Shown piece by piece: positions 7,847-15,682 of a stretch of DNA of 64,000 nt. The stretch's first letter is position 1; each line of letters starts with the position of its first letter. The notes beneath the pieces were generated by a model, which made no database searches, had not been told where the DNA came from, and saw only the letters and a program-made list of their open reading frames with translations. Both the position numbers and the translations under genes were made by a program. The stretch spans positions 1-64,000 of the forward strand of contig NZ_JANHOH010000004.1 of the NCBI RefSeq assembly GCF_024498135.1, in the 5' to 3' direction. Source of the DNA: Mucilaginibacter aquariorum (lineage in GTDB: Bacteria; Bacteroidota; Bacteroidia; Sphingobacteriales; Sphingobacteriaceae).

Positions 7847-9415
7847 ATGAAGAAATTATCATTATGGATCACGGGGCTTGCCATTAGCGCAACAGCCTGT
7901 GCCCAGCAAAACCCAACGGCGCTTAAGTACGGCAATGTTATTAACGCTACCGATGCTAAAAAGCACCTGAGCATACTTGCATCTGACGAATTTGAAGGCC
8001 GCGAAACCGGTAAACCGGGTGCCGAAAAAGCAGCGAACTACATTGCTGCCGAATTTAAAAAATTAGGTCTGCAGGCCCCAGTAAATGGCTCATATTTTTT
8101 AGATGTGCCTTTAACAGAAAACGCGCTTAAAATAACCAAGTTCACCGTTAACGGTCAAGCCTTTGAAAATTGGAAAGACTTTTTTATGCCGGGTTCATTC
8201 CCTGATAAAAATATAACTGCAACTGATATTGTTTATGTTGGTTACGGTACCGCAGCCGAATTGGAAGGTGTTGATATCACCGGCAAAATAGTTTTATTAA
8301 TAAACGAAGACAAACCCGAAGAAGGTAAAAAAACAAATACCGGCTACCGTGCAACAGCCCAACGCGTAGCTATTTTGAAAGTTATCCGCGAGAAAAACCC
8401 TGCGGCTATCTTAGGTGCCAACGGCGAATTAGGCCCTTTGCTTAAACGTTTTGGTGGCAGTGCAGGCGGTGCCAGCATCTCTATTAAAAAAGAAACTGTT
8501 GCAAATCCATTGGCCCCATTGTTTAACATTACAACAGCCATTGCCGATGCTTTGGTTAAATCAACAGGTAAAACCTACGAAGAGTTAAAGACAGCTACTG
8601 CAACTGCAAAACAAACACAGGTTATAAAAACCGAAGCGGCTATCGCTTTTAATACCGAAAAGAAAGATATTAAAGCGGTTGACGTTTTAGGCTTTATGCC
8701 GGGTTCTGACCCAAAACTTAAAAATGAAGTTTTGGTATTCTCTGCCCACTATGATCACATTGGTTTGGTTACAAAACCAGGTGCTACTGATAAAGTGAAC
8801 AACGGTGCCGATGATGACGGCTCTGGTACTACAGGAGTACTGGAAATTGCCCGTGCATTTTCGCAAGCAAAAAAAGATGGCAAAGGCCCGCGCCGCAGTG
8901 TATTATTTTTGGGTAACGTAGGCGAAGAAAAAGGTTTGTTGGGTTCAGAATGGTATACAGATCATCCTGTTTATCCTTTGGCTAACACTATTGCCGATCT
9001 GAACATCGATATGATCGGTCGTGTTGGTGAAGAATACATTGGTAAGCCGGATTCTGCAAACTATGTATATTCAATTGGTTCGGCTATGTTAAGCACCGAC
9101 CTGCATAAAATTGGTGAAGCGGCTAACGCGACTTATACCAAAATGAAACTGGATTACAAGTATGATGATCCTAACGATCCAAATCGTTTCTACTACCGTT
9201 CAGATCATTATAACTTTGCCCGTTACGGCGTGCCTATTATATTCTACTTTAACGGTGTACACGCAGATTACCACGCCCCAGGCGATGAAGTAAGCAAAAT
9301 TAACTTCCCGTTATTAGTGAAACGTGCGCAACTGGCGTTCTTTACCGGTTGGGAATTAGCTAACCGCGATGCCCGCCCTGTTGTTGATGTAAAAACACCA
9401 ACTGCAGCAAAGTAA
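7847..9415 (+). CDS. Secreted M28-family zinc aminopeptidase with PA-like insert
   Basis: 522 residues. It has an N-terminal signal peptide (KKLSLWITGLAISATACAQ), possibly lipidated at the cysteine, though the lipobox is poor. An insert at about 95-250 (YVGYGTAAELEGVDITGKIVLLI) looks like a PA domain. The M28 metal ligands are readable as SAHYDHIG, NNGADDDGSGTTGVLEIA, GNVGEEKGLLGSEW, NIDMIGR and DYHAPGDE. It probably trims peptides in the periplasm or outside the cell. It begins 29 bp after rpiB. Confidence 0.92.
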   Translation: MKKLSLWITGLAISATACAQQNPTALKYGNVINATDAKKHLSILASDEFEGRETGKPGAEKAANYIAAEFKKLGLQAPVNGSYFLDVPLTENALKITKFTVNGQAFENWKDFFMPGSFPDKNITATDIVYVGYGTAAELEGVDITGKIVLLINEDKPEEGKKTNTGYRATAQRVAILKVIREKNPAAILGANGELGPLLKRFGGSAGGASISIKKETVANPLAPLFNITTAIADALVKSTGKTYEELKTATATAKQTQVIKTEAAIAFNTEKKDIKAVDVLGFMPGSDPKLKNEVLVFSAHYDHIGLVTKPGATDKVNNGADDDGSGTTGVLEIARAFSQAKKDGKGPRRSVLFLGNVGEEKGLLGSEWYTDHPVYPLANTIADLNIDMIGRVGEEYIGKPDSANYVYSIGSAMLSTDLHKIGEAANATYTKMKLDYKYDDPNDPNRFYYRSDHYNFARYGVPIIFYFNGVHADYHAPGDEVSKINFPLLVKRAQLAFFTGWELANRDARPVVDVKTPTAAK

Positions 9416-9430
9416 TAACAAGATATTATA

Positions 9431-9467
9431 AACAAGAAAGCGGCTTAATGGCCGCTTTTCTTGTTTT
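9431..9467 (+). terminator. Intrinsic terminator after the M28 peptidase
   Basis: A stem of about 13 bp with a CGGC/GCCG core (AACAAGAAAGCGGC pairing with GCCGCTTTTCTTGTT) is followed by TTTT, 16 bp after the stop codon. Confidence 0.85.
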
Positions 9468-9505
9468 AGCCGGGTATTAAACTACGGTTTCAATATTTTA
9501 ACCGG

Positions 9506-9513
9506 TATTTTTG
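9506..9513 (+). promoter_or_regulatory. -7 promoter element for the LutB-like gene
   Basis: TATTTTTG matches TAnnTTTG and lies 45 bp before the ATG, just after the preceding terminator. The -33 region is weak. Confidence 0.5.
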
Positions 9514-9557
9514 CACATTATTTAAACTCTTGGTGGGGTTTGTTTAATTTAGCATAA

Positions 9558-10940
9558 ATGGGAAGTACCGCTGAAGAATTTTTGGTAGCCTCAGAGCAAA
9601 AGGCATTCGAGTTGGATCATCGCCGTATTATCAATAATAATATTGGTAAGTATAACAACTCCTTTGAAAAAGGCCTGTCGCGCATGATCAACCTGGATAA
9701 TTCCAAGAAAAAAGGCCATGCCATTAAATGGAAGGTGATGGAGAACCTGGACAAGTTTTTGCCCGAGTTTGAATCAAATTTCCAAAAACGTGGCGGTAAA
9801 GTTATCTGGGCCAACGATGCCGATGAAGCCAACCGTGAGATCTTAAACATCATTACTAAAGCCGGTGCCAAAACAATTATCAAGTCTAAATCAATGGCTA
9901 CGGAGGAGATTCATTTGAATGAATTTCTGGAAAAGAACAACATCGAATCATTAGAAAGCGATCTGGGCGAATACATTGTGCAGTTGTTGGGCCAAAAGCC
10001 TTACCACATTGTTACCCCGGCCATGCACCTTTCAAAAGAAGATATAGCCAAACTATTTAACGAGAAATTTGGCACGCCGCTGGACAGTACTCCCGAGCAG
10101 CTTACCCAAAAAGCACGCGAGCTATTACGCGAAAAATATTTGCAGGCAGATGTAGGCATTACAGGCGCCAATTTTATTATTGCCGACACTGGCAGCATAG
10201 CCATTACCGAAAATGAGGGGAACGCCCGCCTTACCACTACCTTCCCTAAAATACAGATCACCATAGTAGGGATAGAAAAGCTTATCCCATCTATGACAGA
10301 TCTTGACTTGTTTTGGCCAATGCTGTCAACCCATGGAACCGGGCAAAATTTAACGGTTTATAATACCATACTAAGCGGCCCGCGCCAACCCAATGAAACG
10401 GATGGCCCCGAGGAAATGTATGTTGTACTGCTGGATAACGGCCGAACCAACCTGCTTGCCCAAAAAGACCAGCGTCAGGGTCTTTACTGCATTCGTTGTG
10501 GCGCCTGCCTTAACGCCTGCCCCATCTATCAGAATATTGGCGGTCATACTTACGATACCACCTACAGCGGGCCTATAGGCTCTATCATAACCCCGCATAT
10601 GCGCGGTATGGAAGAGTTTAAACATCTTAGCTATGCATCAAGCCTTTGCGGTAAATGTACCGAGGTTTGCCCGGTGAAGATAGATATACACAAAATGCTG
10701 TTGTTGAACCGCCGCGATGCGGTGAATGAAGGTTTGGTTACTACCAAAGAAAAATGGGGCTGGGCCATCTGGAAAAAGGGAATGCTAAAACGCAGCTTAA
10801 CCGATTTTTTTGGAGGGAAAATGAAAAACTACCTGATGAAAAAAATCTTCAAAAAATCATGGGGGCATTATAAAGAAATGCCGGAGGTATCCGAAAAATC
10901 ATTCAGCCAAATGTGGAAAGAGGGTAATCGCCCCGAATAA
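9558..10940 (+). CDS. LutB/YkgF-like iron-sulfur protein of L-lactate utilisation type
   Basis: 460 residues. The N-terminal two thirds match the LutB/LUD fold. The C-terminus carries two ferredoxin-type clusters, CIRCGACLNACP and LCGKCTEVCPVKID. LutB works with LutA and LutC in oxidising L-lactate to pyruvate; neither partner gene is adjacent, so they are elsewhere or this copy has another electron-transfer role. It has its own promoter, and the next gene, 9 bp downstream, is an unrelated DHFR-family reductase. Confidence 0.88.
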   Translation: MGSTAEEFLVASEQKAFELDHRRIINNNIGKYNNSFEKGLSRMINLDNSKKKGHAIKWKVMENLDKFLPEFESNFQKRGGKVIWANDADEANREILNIITKAGAKTIIKSKSMATEEIHLNEFLEKNNIESLESDLGEYIVQLLGQKPYHIVTPAMHLSKEDIAKLFNEKFGTPLDSTPEQLTQKARELLREKYLQADVGITGANFIIADTGSIAITENEGNARLTTTFPKIQITIVGIEKLIPSMTDLDLFWPMLSTHGTGQNLTVYNTILSGPRQPNETDGPEEMYVVLLDNGRTNLLAQKDQRQGLYCIRCGACLNACPIYQNIGGHTYDTTYSGPIGSIITPHMRGMEEFKHLSYASSLCGKCTEVCPVKIDIHKMLLLNRRDAVNEGLVTTKEKWGWAIWKKGMLKRSLTDFFGGKMKNYLMKKIFKKSWGHYKEMPEVSEKSFSQMWKEGNRPE

Positions 10941-10949
10941 TAAGAACTT

Positions 10950-11495
10950 ATGCGTAAAATAATTTTGAACCTGGCAGTAACCCTTGATGGTTTTATTGAA
11001 GGCCCAAATGGCGAGTACGACTGGTGCCTTGCAGACCAGGATTATGGCATGGAAGAATTTTTCAGCCATACGGATACCATCTTTATCGGCCGAAAAAGCT
11101 TTGAGCTTATTCGTGCTGACACCGCAATGTACCCGGTTAAAAATATTTATGTGTTCTCGGATACATTGATACCCACGCCGGGCGAAAATATCAAAGTGAT
11201 CTCCTCATCGGATTTTGAACATACCGTTCCAAAGATAATGGAAGCGAGTGGTGGTGATATTTGGCTATTTGGTGGTGCCGACCTGATATCTACCTTTATA
11301 AATAAACGTTTGGTTAGCGAACTGCTGCTCTCTATCCACCCGTTAATACTGGGCGCTGGCAAGCTATTATTTCAAGGGATCAAGGACAGGGTGCAACTAA
11401 CCTTTATCGATCAGAAAACATATGATACAGGTCTGTTGCAGGTTCGCTACGAGCTAAAGCCCTGGTTCGACCCGGAAAAGTTAAAGATGCTGTAA
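10950..11495 (+). CDS. DHFR/RibD-C-family reductase
   Basis: 181 residues, RibD C-terminal/dihydrofolate-reductase-like. It begins RKIILNLAVTLDGFIEGPNGEYDW, with IFIGRKSFELI and GGDIWLFGGADLISTFI giving the NADPH-binding pattern. Such YwjB/YyaP-type proteins are uncharacterised small-molecule reductases; a housekeeping folate role is not implied. It lies 9 bp after the LutB-like gene and is probably cotranscribed with it. Confidence 0.85.
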   Translation: MRKIILNLAVTLDGFIEGPNGEYDWCLADQDYGMEEFFSHTDTIFIGRKSFELIRADTAMYPVKNIYVFSDTLIPTPGENIKVISSSDFEHTVPKIMEASGGDIWLFGGADLISTFINKRLVSELLLSIHPLILGAGKLLFQGIKDRVQLTFIDQKTYDTGLLQVRYELKPWFDPEKLKML

Positions 11496-11498
11496 AAC

Positions 11499-11533
11499 TT
11501 AGTGCTTATCGCCAGAGCCAAACTCTTTCGCCG
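11499..11533 (-). pseudogene. Remnant copy of the 3' end of the DUF4198 gene
   Basis: On the minus strand this encodes KEFGSGDKH and a stop. It matches the last codons of the intact gene at 12204-13052 (KEFGFGDKH, stop) at both the nucleotide and protein level, in the same orientation. It is only a tail and cannot be expressed as a gene. Together with the intact tail it brackets the small lipoprotein gene at 11590. Confidence 0.7.
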
Positions 11534-11555
11534 TTGTTGGTGTTGTCACCAACAA
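11534..11555. repeat. Left hairpin of a paired hairpin flank (TTGTTGGTG stem, TTGT loop)
   Basis: A perfect 9-bp stem. The same stem with the complementary loop (ACAA) occurs at 12071-12094, so the two are inverted copies on either side of the lipoprotein gene. The word AATATTTAGGCAGGTA follows here, and AATATTAGGCAGGTA occurs at 12035-12049. Confidence 0.7.
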
Positions 11556-11589
11556 TATTTAGGCAGGTAATCATAAACAAATAAATCAT

Positions 11590-11988
11590 ATGGCAGATCT
11601 GCAGCACCCAAAGAAAAGTAACGGAAATTGGATATTGTTAATTCTTTTGATTCTCTGCTCTTGTGGCCAAGGTCAAAAAAAAGAATCCAAAATGATTTAT
11701 CTAGAATTATATGGACATGCCAGTCAACATGTTATATTGAAATTAGATGACAAAGTAGTTTATAGCAAAAAATTTGCAAAATTGGAAAACTTTACTGCCC
11801 AAATTGAACCGATAATAATAACAAATGACAAGGTTAAAATAACTTTCATAAATGATAATAAGGACACATCTTTCGTTTTCTCTTTAAAAGCAAAAAATTA
11901 TAACTTTTTAGGATATTCAAAGTTTAGAAAGGAATTTCAATTTACTTCGAGTGACTCGGTAAGCTTTTTCAATTCAAGAATTGATTGA
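11590..11988 (+). CDS. Small AT-rich lipoprotein of unknown function
   Basis: 132 residues; family not recognised. After a short polar N-terminus comes a hydrophobic stretch ending in a lipobox-like LCSCG, so it is probably exported and lipidated. The rest is Lys- and Phe-rich with a beta-strand look. Base composition is much more AT-rich than its neighbours. A single extra T in the T5 run at 11965-11969 would explain why a 46-codon open frame (11963-12103) continues beyond the stop in another frame. The gene may thus be frameshifted from a protein of about 178 residues. It is flanked by duplicated gene-tail and hairpin sequences, a sign of insertion. Confidence 0.6.
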   Translation: MADLQHPKKSNGNWILLILLILCSCGQGQKKESKMIYLELYGHASQHVILKLDDKVVYSKKFAKLENFTAQIEPIIITNDKVKITFINDNKDTSFVFSLKAKNYNFLGYSKFRKEFQFTSSDSVSFFNSRID

Positions 11989-12103
11989 TTTATACTTCAG
12001 GCTGGGCATAACAATTCCTCTTGATACTAATGGAAATATTAGGCAGGTATCGGATAGCGTAGATTGGCGGCCTGTTGGTGACAACACCAACAGGGCAAAA
12101 TAG
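11963..12103 (+). pseudogene. Out-of-frame continuation or remnant C-terminal coding segment
   Basis: Reading from 11963 gives 46 codons to TAG at 12101 (including DLYFRLGITIPLDTNGNIRQ and DSVDWRPVGDNTNRAK). Its composition is protein-like rather than random. It is either the true C-terminus of the lipoprotein gene displaced by one base in a T-run, or the tail of a different lost gene. It contains the right-hand hairpin. No family recognised. Confidence 0.45.
12071..12094. repeat. Right hairpin, inverted partner of 11534-11555
   Basis: A perfect 10-bp stem (CCTGTTGGTG / CACCAACAGG) with loop ACAA. It is not followed by a T-run, so it is an unlikely terminator. Confidence 0.7.
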
Positions 12104-12129
12104 ACGTGATTTTTGATAAGTCCCCATTC

Positions 12130-12198
12130 ATTGCCGTCCCATTTATGGGACGGGTAGGGCAATCAGAAAAATGGGCTTTAGCCCAACCCCGAATCTTT
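12130..12198. repeat. Two small palindromes between convergent genes
   Basis: GTCCCAT-tt-ATGGGAC (within a larger TTGCC/GGCAA bracket) and TGGGCTTTAGCCCA. These are dispersed-repeat-like hairpins at the 3' side of the DUF4198 gene and may serve as transcript ends. Confidence 0.45.
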
Positions 12199-12203
12199 CG
12201 AAC

Positions 12204-13052
12204 TTAGTGCTTATCGCCAAAGCCAAATTCCTTGTAGGTATTTGGTGCATCGTTATGGTTACTGAACGAGAAGGTGTAACTGGCCACCCACGATTCGTAA
12301 TCGGCTTCCTTACCTTTTGATGCTTCAAACTTGGTAGCCCTTAGCAGATAAATACCTTCGCGACTAACGCTAAAATAAACCTTACCCGCTGCATCGCTGG
12401 CTAATTTTTGCGGGTACACATTGCCCGATTCTGTTTTAATGTATAACATTACCTGGCCAGTAAATGGCTTGCCCTTAAAATTCACAACCGCCGTAATATC
12501 ATCGCCGTAGTTTAATTTGTAAGGGTTACGTTTTAATATGATCTCGAAATCGTCATTTAAAACCTTTTCGTAGGCGTTGCCCTTTGGCTCATCAACGGTT
12601 ATTAATGTTTTTAAGTAACGGTTATATTTTTCGGTGAAGTTTAGCGCATTGCTGTTCTTTAGTTTCTCAGCAATATCGTCATACCCCTGCTCGGTCAGGT
12701 ATGGCAAAAAATCTTCCCGGGGGATCTCGTTCAGTTCGTTGGTGTTCATCTCAACTAACACAAGCCCATCGTCCTGTATGGTGTAATTTAGCAAGGGCGA
12801 CGCATCGTTTTTAGTGATCTTACTCAGGTCTGTTTTTTTGGATCCTTCATAGATCATAAACTTGGTAGTTTGCGCCGCTGTGTACGGTACTTCGCGTTCC
12901 TTTACCAGGTTTTCGCCAGATAGTAAATGTAAATTAAACTTATCCCCTTTGTGCAAATAAAAATTTTCGGGCATCAGGAAGTGGTCGGGTATAAAAGCGA
13001 ACAGACCGAATATGGATAGAAATATAATTATTTTGAGGTATAAGTGCTTCAT
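12204..13052 (-). CDS. DUF4198-type (NikM-like) exported protein
   Basis: 282 residues. A single hydrophobic N-terminal segment (signal or anchor) is followed by DHFLMPENFYLHKGDKFNLHL, the hallmark opening of DUF4198 proteins. The C-terminal third (YGDDITAVVNFKGKPFTGQVMLYI, then AAGKVYFSVSREGIYLLRATK) looks like a beta-sandwich with a carrier-type repeat. Some DUF4198 proteins accompany metal transport; nothing here fixes a substrate. It stands alone with its own minus-strand promoter. Its last codons are duplicated at 11499-11533. Confidence 0.8.
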   Translation of the reverse strand: MKHLYLKIIIFLSIFGLFAFIPDHFLMPENFYLHKGDKFNLHLLSGENLVKEREVPYTAAQTTKFMIYEGSKKTDLSKITKNDASPLLNYTIQDDGLVLVEMNTNELNEIPREDFLPYLTEQGYDDIAEKLKNSNALNFTEKYNRYLKTLITVDEPKGNAYEKVLNDDFEIILKRNPYKLNYGDDITAVVNFKGKPFTGQVMLYIKTESGNVYPQKLASDAAGKVYFSVSREGIYLLRATKFEASKGKEADYESWVASYTFSFSNHNDAPNTYKEFGFGDKH

Positions 13053-13071
13053 AGCGAAAAGATGGATTGCT

Positions 13072-13079
13072 CAAACATA
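13072..13079 (-). promoter_or_regulatory. -7 promoter element for the DUF4198 gene
   Basis: TATGTTTG on the minus strand, about 20 bp before the start codon, matches TAnnTTTG. The -33 element is not clear. Confidence 0.5.
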
Positions 13080-13110
13080 CAAAGTTTTAAAAACTTCTTA
13101 GCTTTACCTG

Positions 13111-15087
13111 ATGATTTTTGACCGGAAAAATATAGATAATGACGGTTTGATAACGTTTTATAAGAAACTGTTATTGCCCCGGTTGGTTGAAGAGAAGATG
13201 TTAATTCTGCTTAGGCAGGGCCGCATCGGTAAATGGTTTTCAGGAATTGGCCAGGAAGCTATTGCTATTGGCAGTACAATGGCGCTCAATGCGGATGAAT
13301 ACATCCTGCCCATGCACCGTAATTTGGGTGTATTTACGGCACGCGATATCCCAATTTCGCGTTTAATGGGCCAGTGGCAAGGCAAAGCATCTGGTTTTAC
13401 AAAAGGCCGCGACCGCTCCTTCCACTTCGGTACACAAGAGTTTAAAATTATAGGCATGATATCGCACCTTGGCCCGCAGCTGGCTTTGGCAGATGGTATT
13501 GCGCTTGCAGATAAATTAAAGAACAACAAAAAAGTTACACTGGTTTATACCGGCGAAGGGGCAACAAGCGAGGGTGATTTCCACGAAGCGCTTAATATTG
13601 CCGCTGTTTGGGACCTGCCGGTTATATTTTTGATAGAGAATAATGGCTATGGCCTGTCAACCCCGGTAAATGAACAGTATCGTTGCGCCGCCTTAGTTGA
13701 TAAAGCGATTGGTTACGGAATAGAAGGCCGCCGCATTGATGGTAATAACGTACTGGAGGTTTATCATACCATAAACGAACTGGCTGTAGAGCTAAGGGAA
13801 AACCCACGCCCGGTATTGATAGAGTGTATGACCTTCAGGATGCGCGGGCATGAGGAGGCATCGGGCACAAAATATGTACCGCAGCATTTATTTGACGAGT
13901 GGAAACAGAAAGATCCGCTGGATTGCTTTGAAAAGTTTTTGCTGGATAAAGAGGTGTTTCGACCGGAATGGGTTCCTTATTTAAGAAATGAATACACTAC
14001 GCTGATAGATGCCGAGATAGAAAAGGTTTTCAGCGAACCGGATATTATACCACATGTACAAACCGAGGTGCAGAATATGTACAGTTTGTATAACCCGCCC
14101 AACCATACCCAGTCAGAGACAAGTACCAATAAGCGCTATATTGATGCCATCAGTGATGGCCTTAGGCAAAGCATGCGCATGCACCATAACCTGGTTATTA
14201 TGGGGCAGGATATTGCCGAATATGGCGGGGCTTTTAAAATAACACAGGGTTTTATTGATGAGTTTGGTAAAGACAGGGTGCGCAATACGCCTATCTGCGA
14301 ATCGGGCATTGTAGGCACTGCTATGGGGCTTGCTATAAACGGCTACAAAGCCATTGTTGAAATGCAGTTTGCCGATTTTGTAAGCTGCGGTTTTAACCAG
14401 ATAGTGAACAACCTGGCCAAAACCTACTACCGCTGGGGGCAAACGGTTGACGTAGTAATACGGATGCCGGCCGGTGGTGGCAGTGGCGCGGGCCCATTTC
14501 ACTCGCAAACTAACGAGGCCTGGTTTACAAAAACACCCGGCTTAAAGGTAGTTTATCCCGCTTTCCCGGATGATGCCAAAGGCTTGCTGATGTCGGCGGT
14601 AGATGACCCCAACCCGGTTATTTATTTTGAGCATAAAAACTTATACCGCAGCACCAGCGGCAATGTGCCCGATGATGATTATTATGTAGAGATAGGTAAA
14701 GCCAAAGTGGTGCGCGAAGGTACAAAGGCCAGTATTATCACTTTTGGGCTTGGTGTGCACTGGGCAATTGAATACGCCGATAACCATCCCGATCAATCTA
14801 TAGAGATACTTGACCTGCGCAGTTTACAGCCATGGGATAAAGAAGCGGTCATTAACACAGTAAAGAAAACTTCAAAGGTGTTGGTATTGCATGAAGATAC
14901 GCTCACCAGCGGCTTTGGCGGCGAAATAGCCGCCTACATAGGTGAGCACTGTTTTAAGTACCTTGACGCGCCTGTAATGCGCTGTGCCAGCCTCGATACT
15001 GCCATCCCTATGAACAAAGCCCTGGAAGACCAGTTTATGGCCAAGGCCCGCCTGGCTGAAGTGATGGATGTGTTGTTGAAGTATTAA
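13111..15087 (+). CDS. 2-oxoacid dehydrogenase E1, alpha-beta fusion (branched-chain type)
   Basis: 658 residues in one chain. Residues about 1-310 are E1-alpha, with the thiamine diphosphate motif GEGATSEGDFHEALN...NNGYG; about 345-658 are E1-beta (RNTPICESGIVGTAMGLAINGY, MPAGGGSGAGPFHSQTNEAWF). It decarboxylates branched 2-oxoacids (possibly pyruvate) and passes the acyl group to a lipoyl E2. E2 and E3 are not adjacent. The fusion is the usual form in Bacteroidota. The 3' part (14839-15006) is duplicated downstream at 15457-15624. Confidence 0.93.
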   Translation: MIFDRKNIDNDGLITFYKKLLLPRLVEEKMLILLRQGRIGKWFSGIGQEAIAIGSTMALNADEYILPMHRNLGVFTARDIPISRLMGQWQGKASGFTKGRDRSFHFGTQEFKIIGMISHLGPQLALADGIALADKLKNNKKVTLVYTGEGATSEGDFHEALNIAAVWDLPVIFLIENNGYGLSTPVNEQYRCAALVDKAIGYGIEGRRIDGNNVLEVYHTINELAVELRENPRPVLIECMTFRMRGHEEASGTKYVPQHLFDEWKQKDPLDCFEKFLLDKEVFRPEWVPYLRNEYTTLIDAEIEKVFSEPDIIPHVQTEVQNMYSLYNPPNHTQSETSTNKRYIDAISDGLRQSMRMHHNLVIMGQDIAEYGGAFKITQGFIDEFGKDRVRNTPICESGIVGTAMGLAINGYKAIVEMQFADFVSCGFNQIVNNLAKTYYRWGQTVDVVIRMPAGGGSGAGPFHSQTNEAWFTKTPGLKVVYPAFPDDAKGLLMSAVDDPNPVIYFEHKNLYRSTSGNVPDDDYYVEIGKAKVVREGTKASIITFGLGVHWAIEYADNHPDQSIEILDLRSLQPWDKEAVINTVKKTSKVLVLHEDTLTSGFGGEIAAYIGEHCFKYLDAPVMRCASLDTAIPMNKALEDQFMAKARLAEVMDVLLKY

Positions 15088-15169
15088 ATAAGAATGCGTG
15101 GATTCGTGTCTCCAACAAGGCCTTCAGATATCAGGGTTTATAAGCTTAGATAACTAACGATTGAATTAC

Positions 15170-15481
15170 ATGAATTTAAAAGGAAACATCCTGAAAAGTT
15201 GTCTGATTTTAATTGCAATATCGGTTTTAACATACATCCTTTTAAAACAAAAAGAAACTGGAGATAAAGAGGCGTTGTTAAGTAATATTAATGGTGTGGT
15301 AACCGAAGTAAAATACGATGTGAAAAGAAATGCTACTTTCATTGTCAATGAGAAACAATTCTATTCCTTTTCATTTTTTTGGGATAAATACAAATATTCT
15401 ATAGAAGTGGGTGATACACTCGTTAAAAAAAGCAGGTCACTAAAATTGGAAATTAAAAAGAAGCGGTCATTAACACGGTAA
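15170..15481 (+). CDS. Small AT-rich membrane-anchored protein with chimeric C-terminus
   Basis: About 103 residues from ATG 15170 (an in-frame TTG lies at 15161). One N-terminal membrane segment ([14 protein letters not shown]) is followed by a small soluble domain ([28 protein letters not shown]). Similar small anchored proteins are scattered in Bacteroidota genomes; no function known to me. The last seven codons or so (KKRSLTR and stop) are supplied by the duplicated E1 sequence read in another frame, so the original C-terminus has been replaced. It is much more AT-rich than E1. Confidence 0.65.
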   Translation: MNLKGNILKSCLILIAISVLTYILLKQKETGDKEALLSNINGVVTEVKYDVKRNATFIVNEKQFYSFSFFWDKYKYSIEVGDTLVKKSRSLKLEIKKKRSLTR

Positions 15482-15624
15482 AGAAAACTTCAAAAGTGCT
15501 GGTATTGCATGAAGATACGCTCACCAGCGGCTTTGGCGGCGAAATAGCTGCCTACATAGGCGAACACTGCTTTAAGTGCCTTGACGCGCCTGTAATGCGC
15601 TGTGTCAAGCCTTGATACTGCTAT
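15457..15624 (+). pseudogene. Decayed duplicate of the E1 3' region
   Basis: 168 bp that match 14839-15006 of the E1 gene in the same orientation, with about a dozen substitutions and a one-base insertion near 15607 by eye. Most changes look like third-codon transitions, but the copy has no start and is frameshifted. Copy and original are 618 bp apart and bracket the small AT-rich gene. Confidence 0.92.
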
Positions 15625-15634
15625 TGAAATTTTA

Positions 15635-15672
15635 AAATAAGAAAGGCGCAATTAATTGCGCCTTTCTTATTT
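15635..15672. terminator. Bidirectional terminator (38-nt perfect palindrome)
   Basis: A perfect palindrome centred on AATTAATT with GGCGC/GCGCC inside A- and T-rich arms. It works on both strands between the plus-strand E1 region and the minus-strand SUMF1-like gene. Confidence 0.92.
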
Positions 15673-15682
15673 ACAGATCATC

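Noticed and set aside
11534-12094. attC-type integron cassette explanation for the hairpin pair
   Set aside because: The hairpins lack the R/L box organisation with the GTT core and bulged bases typical of attC, and no integrase is present.
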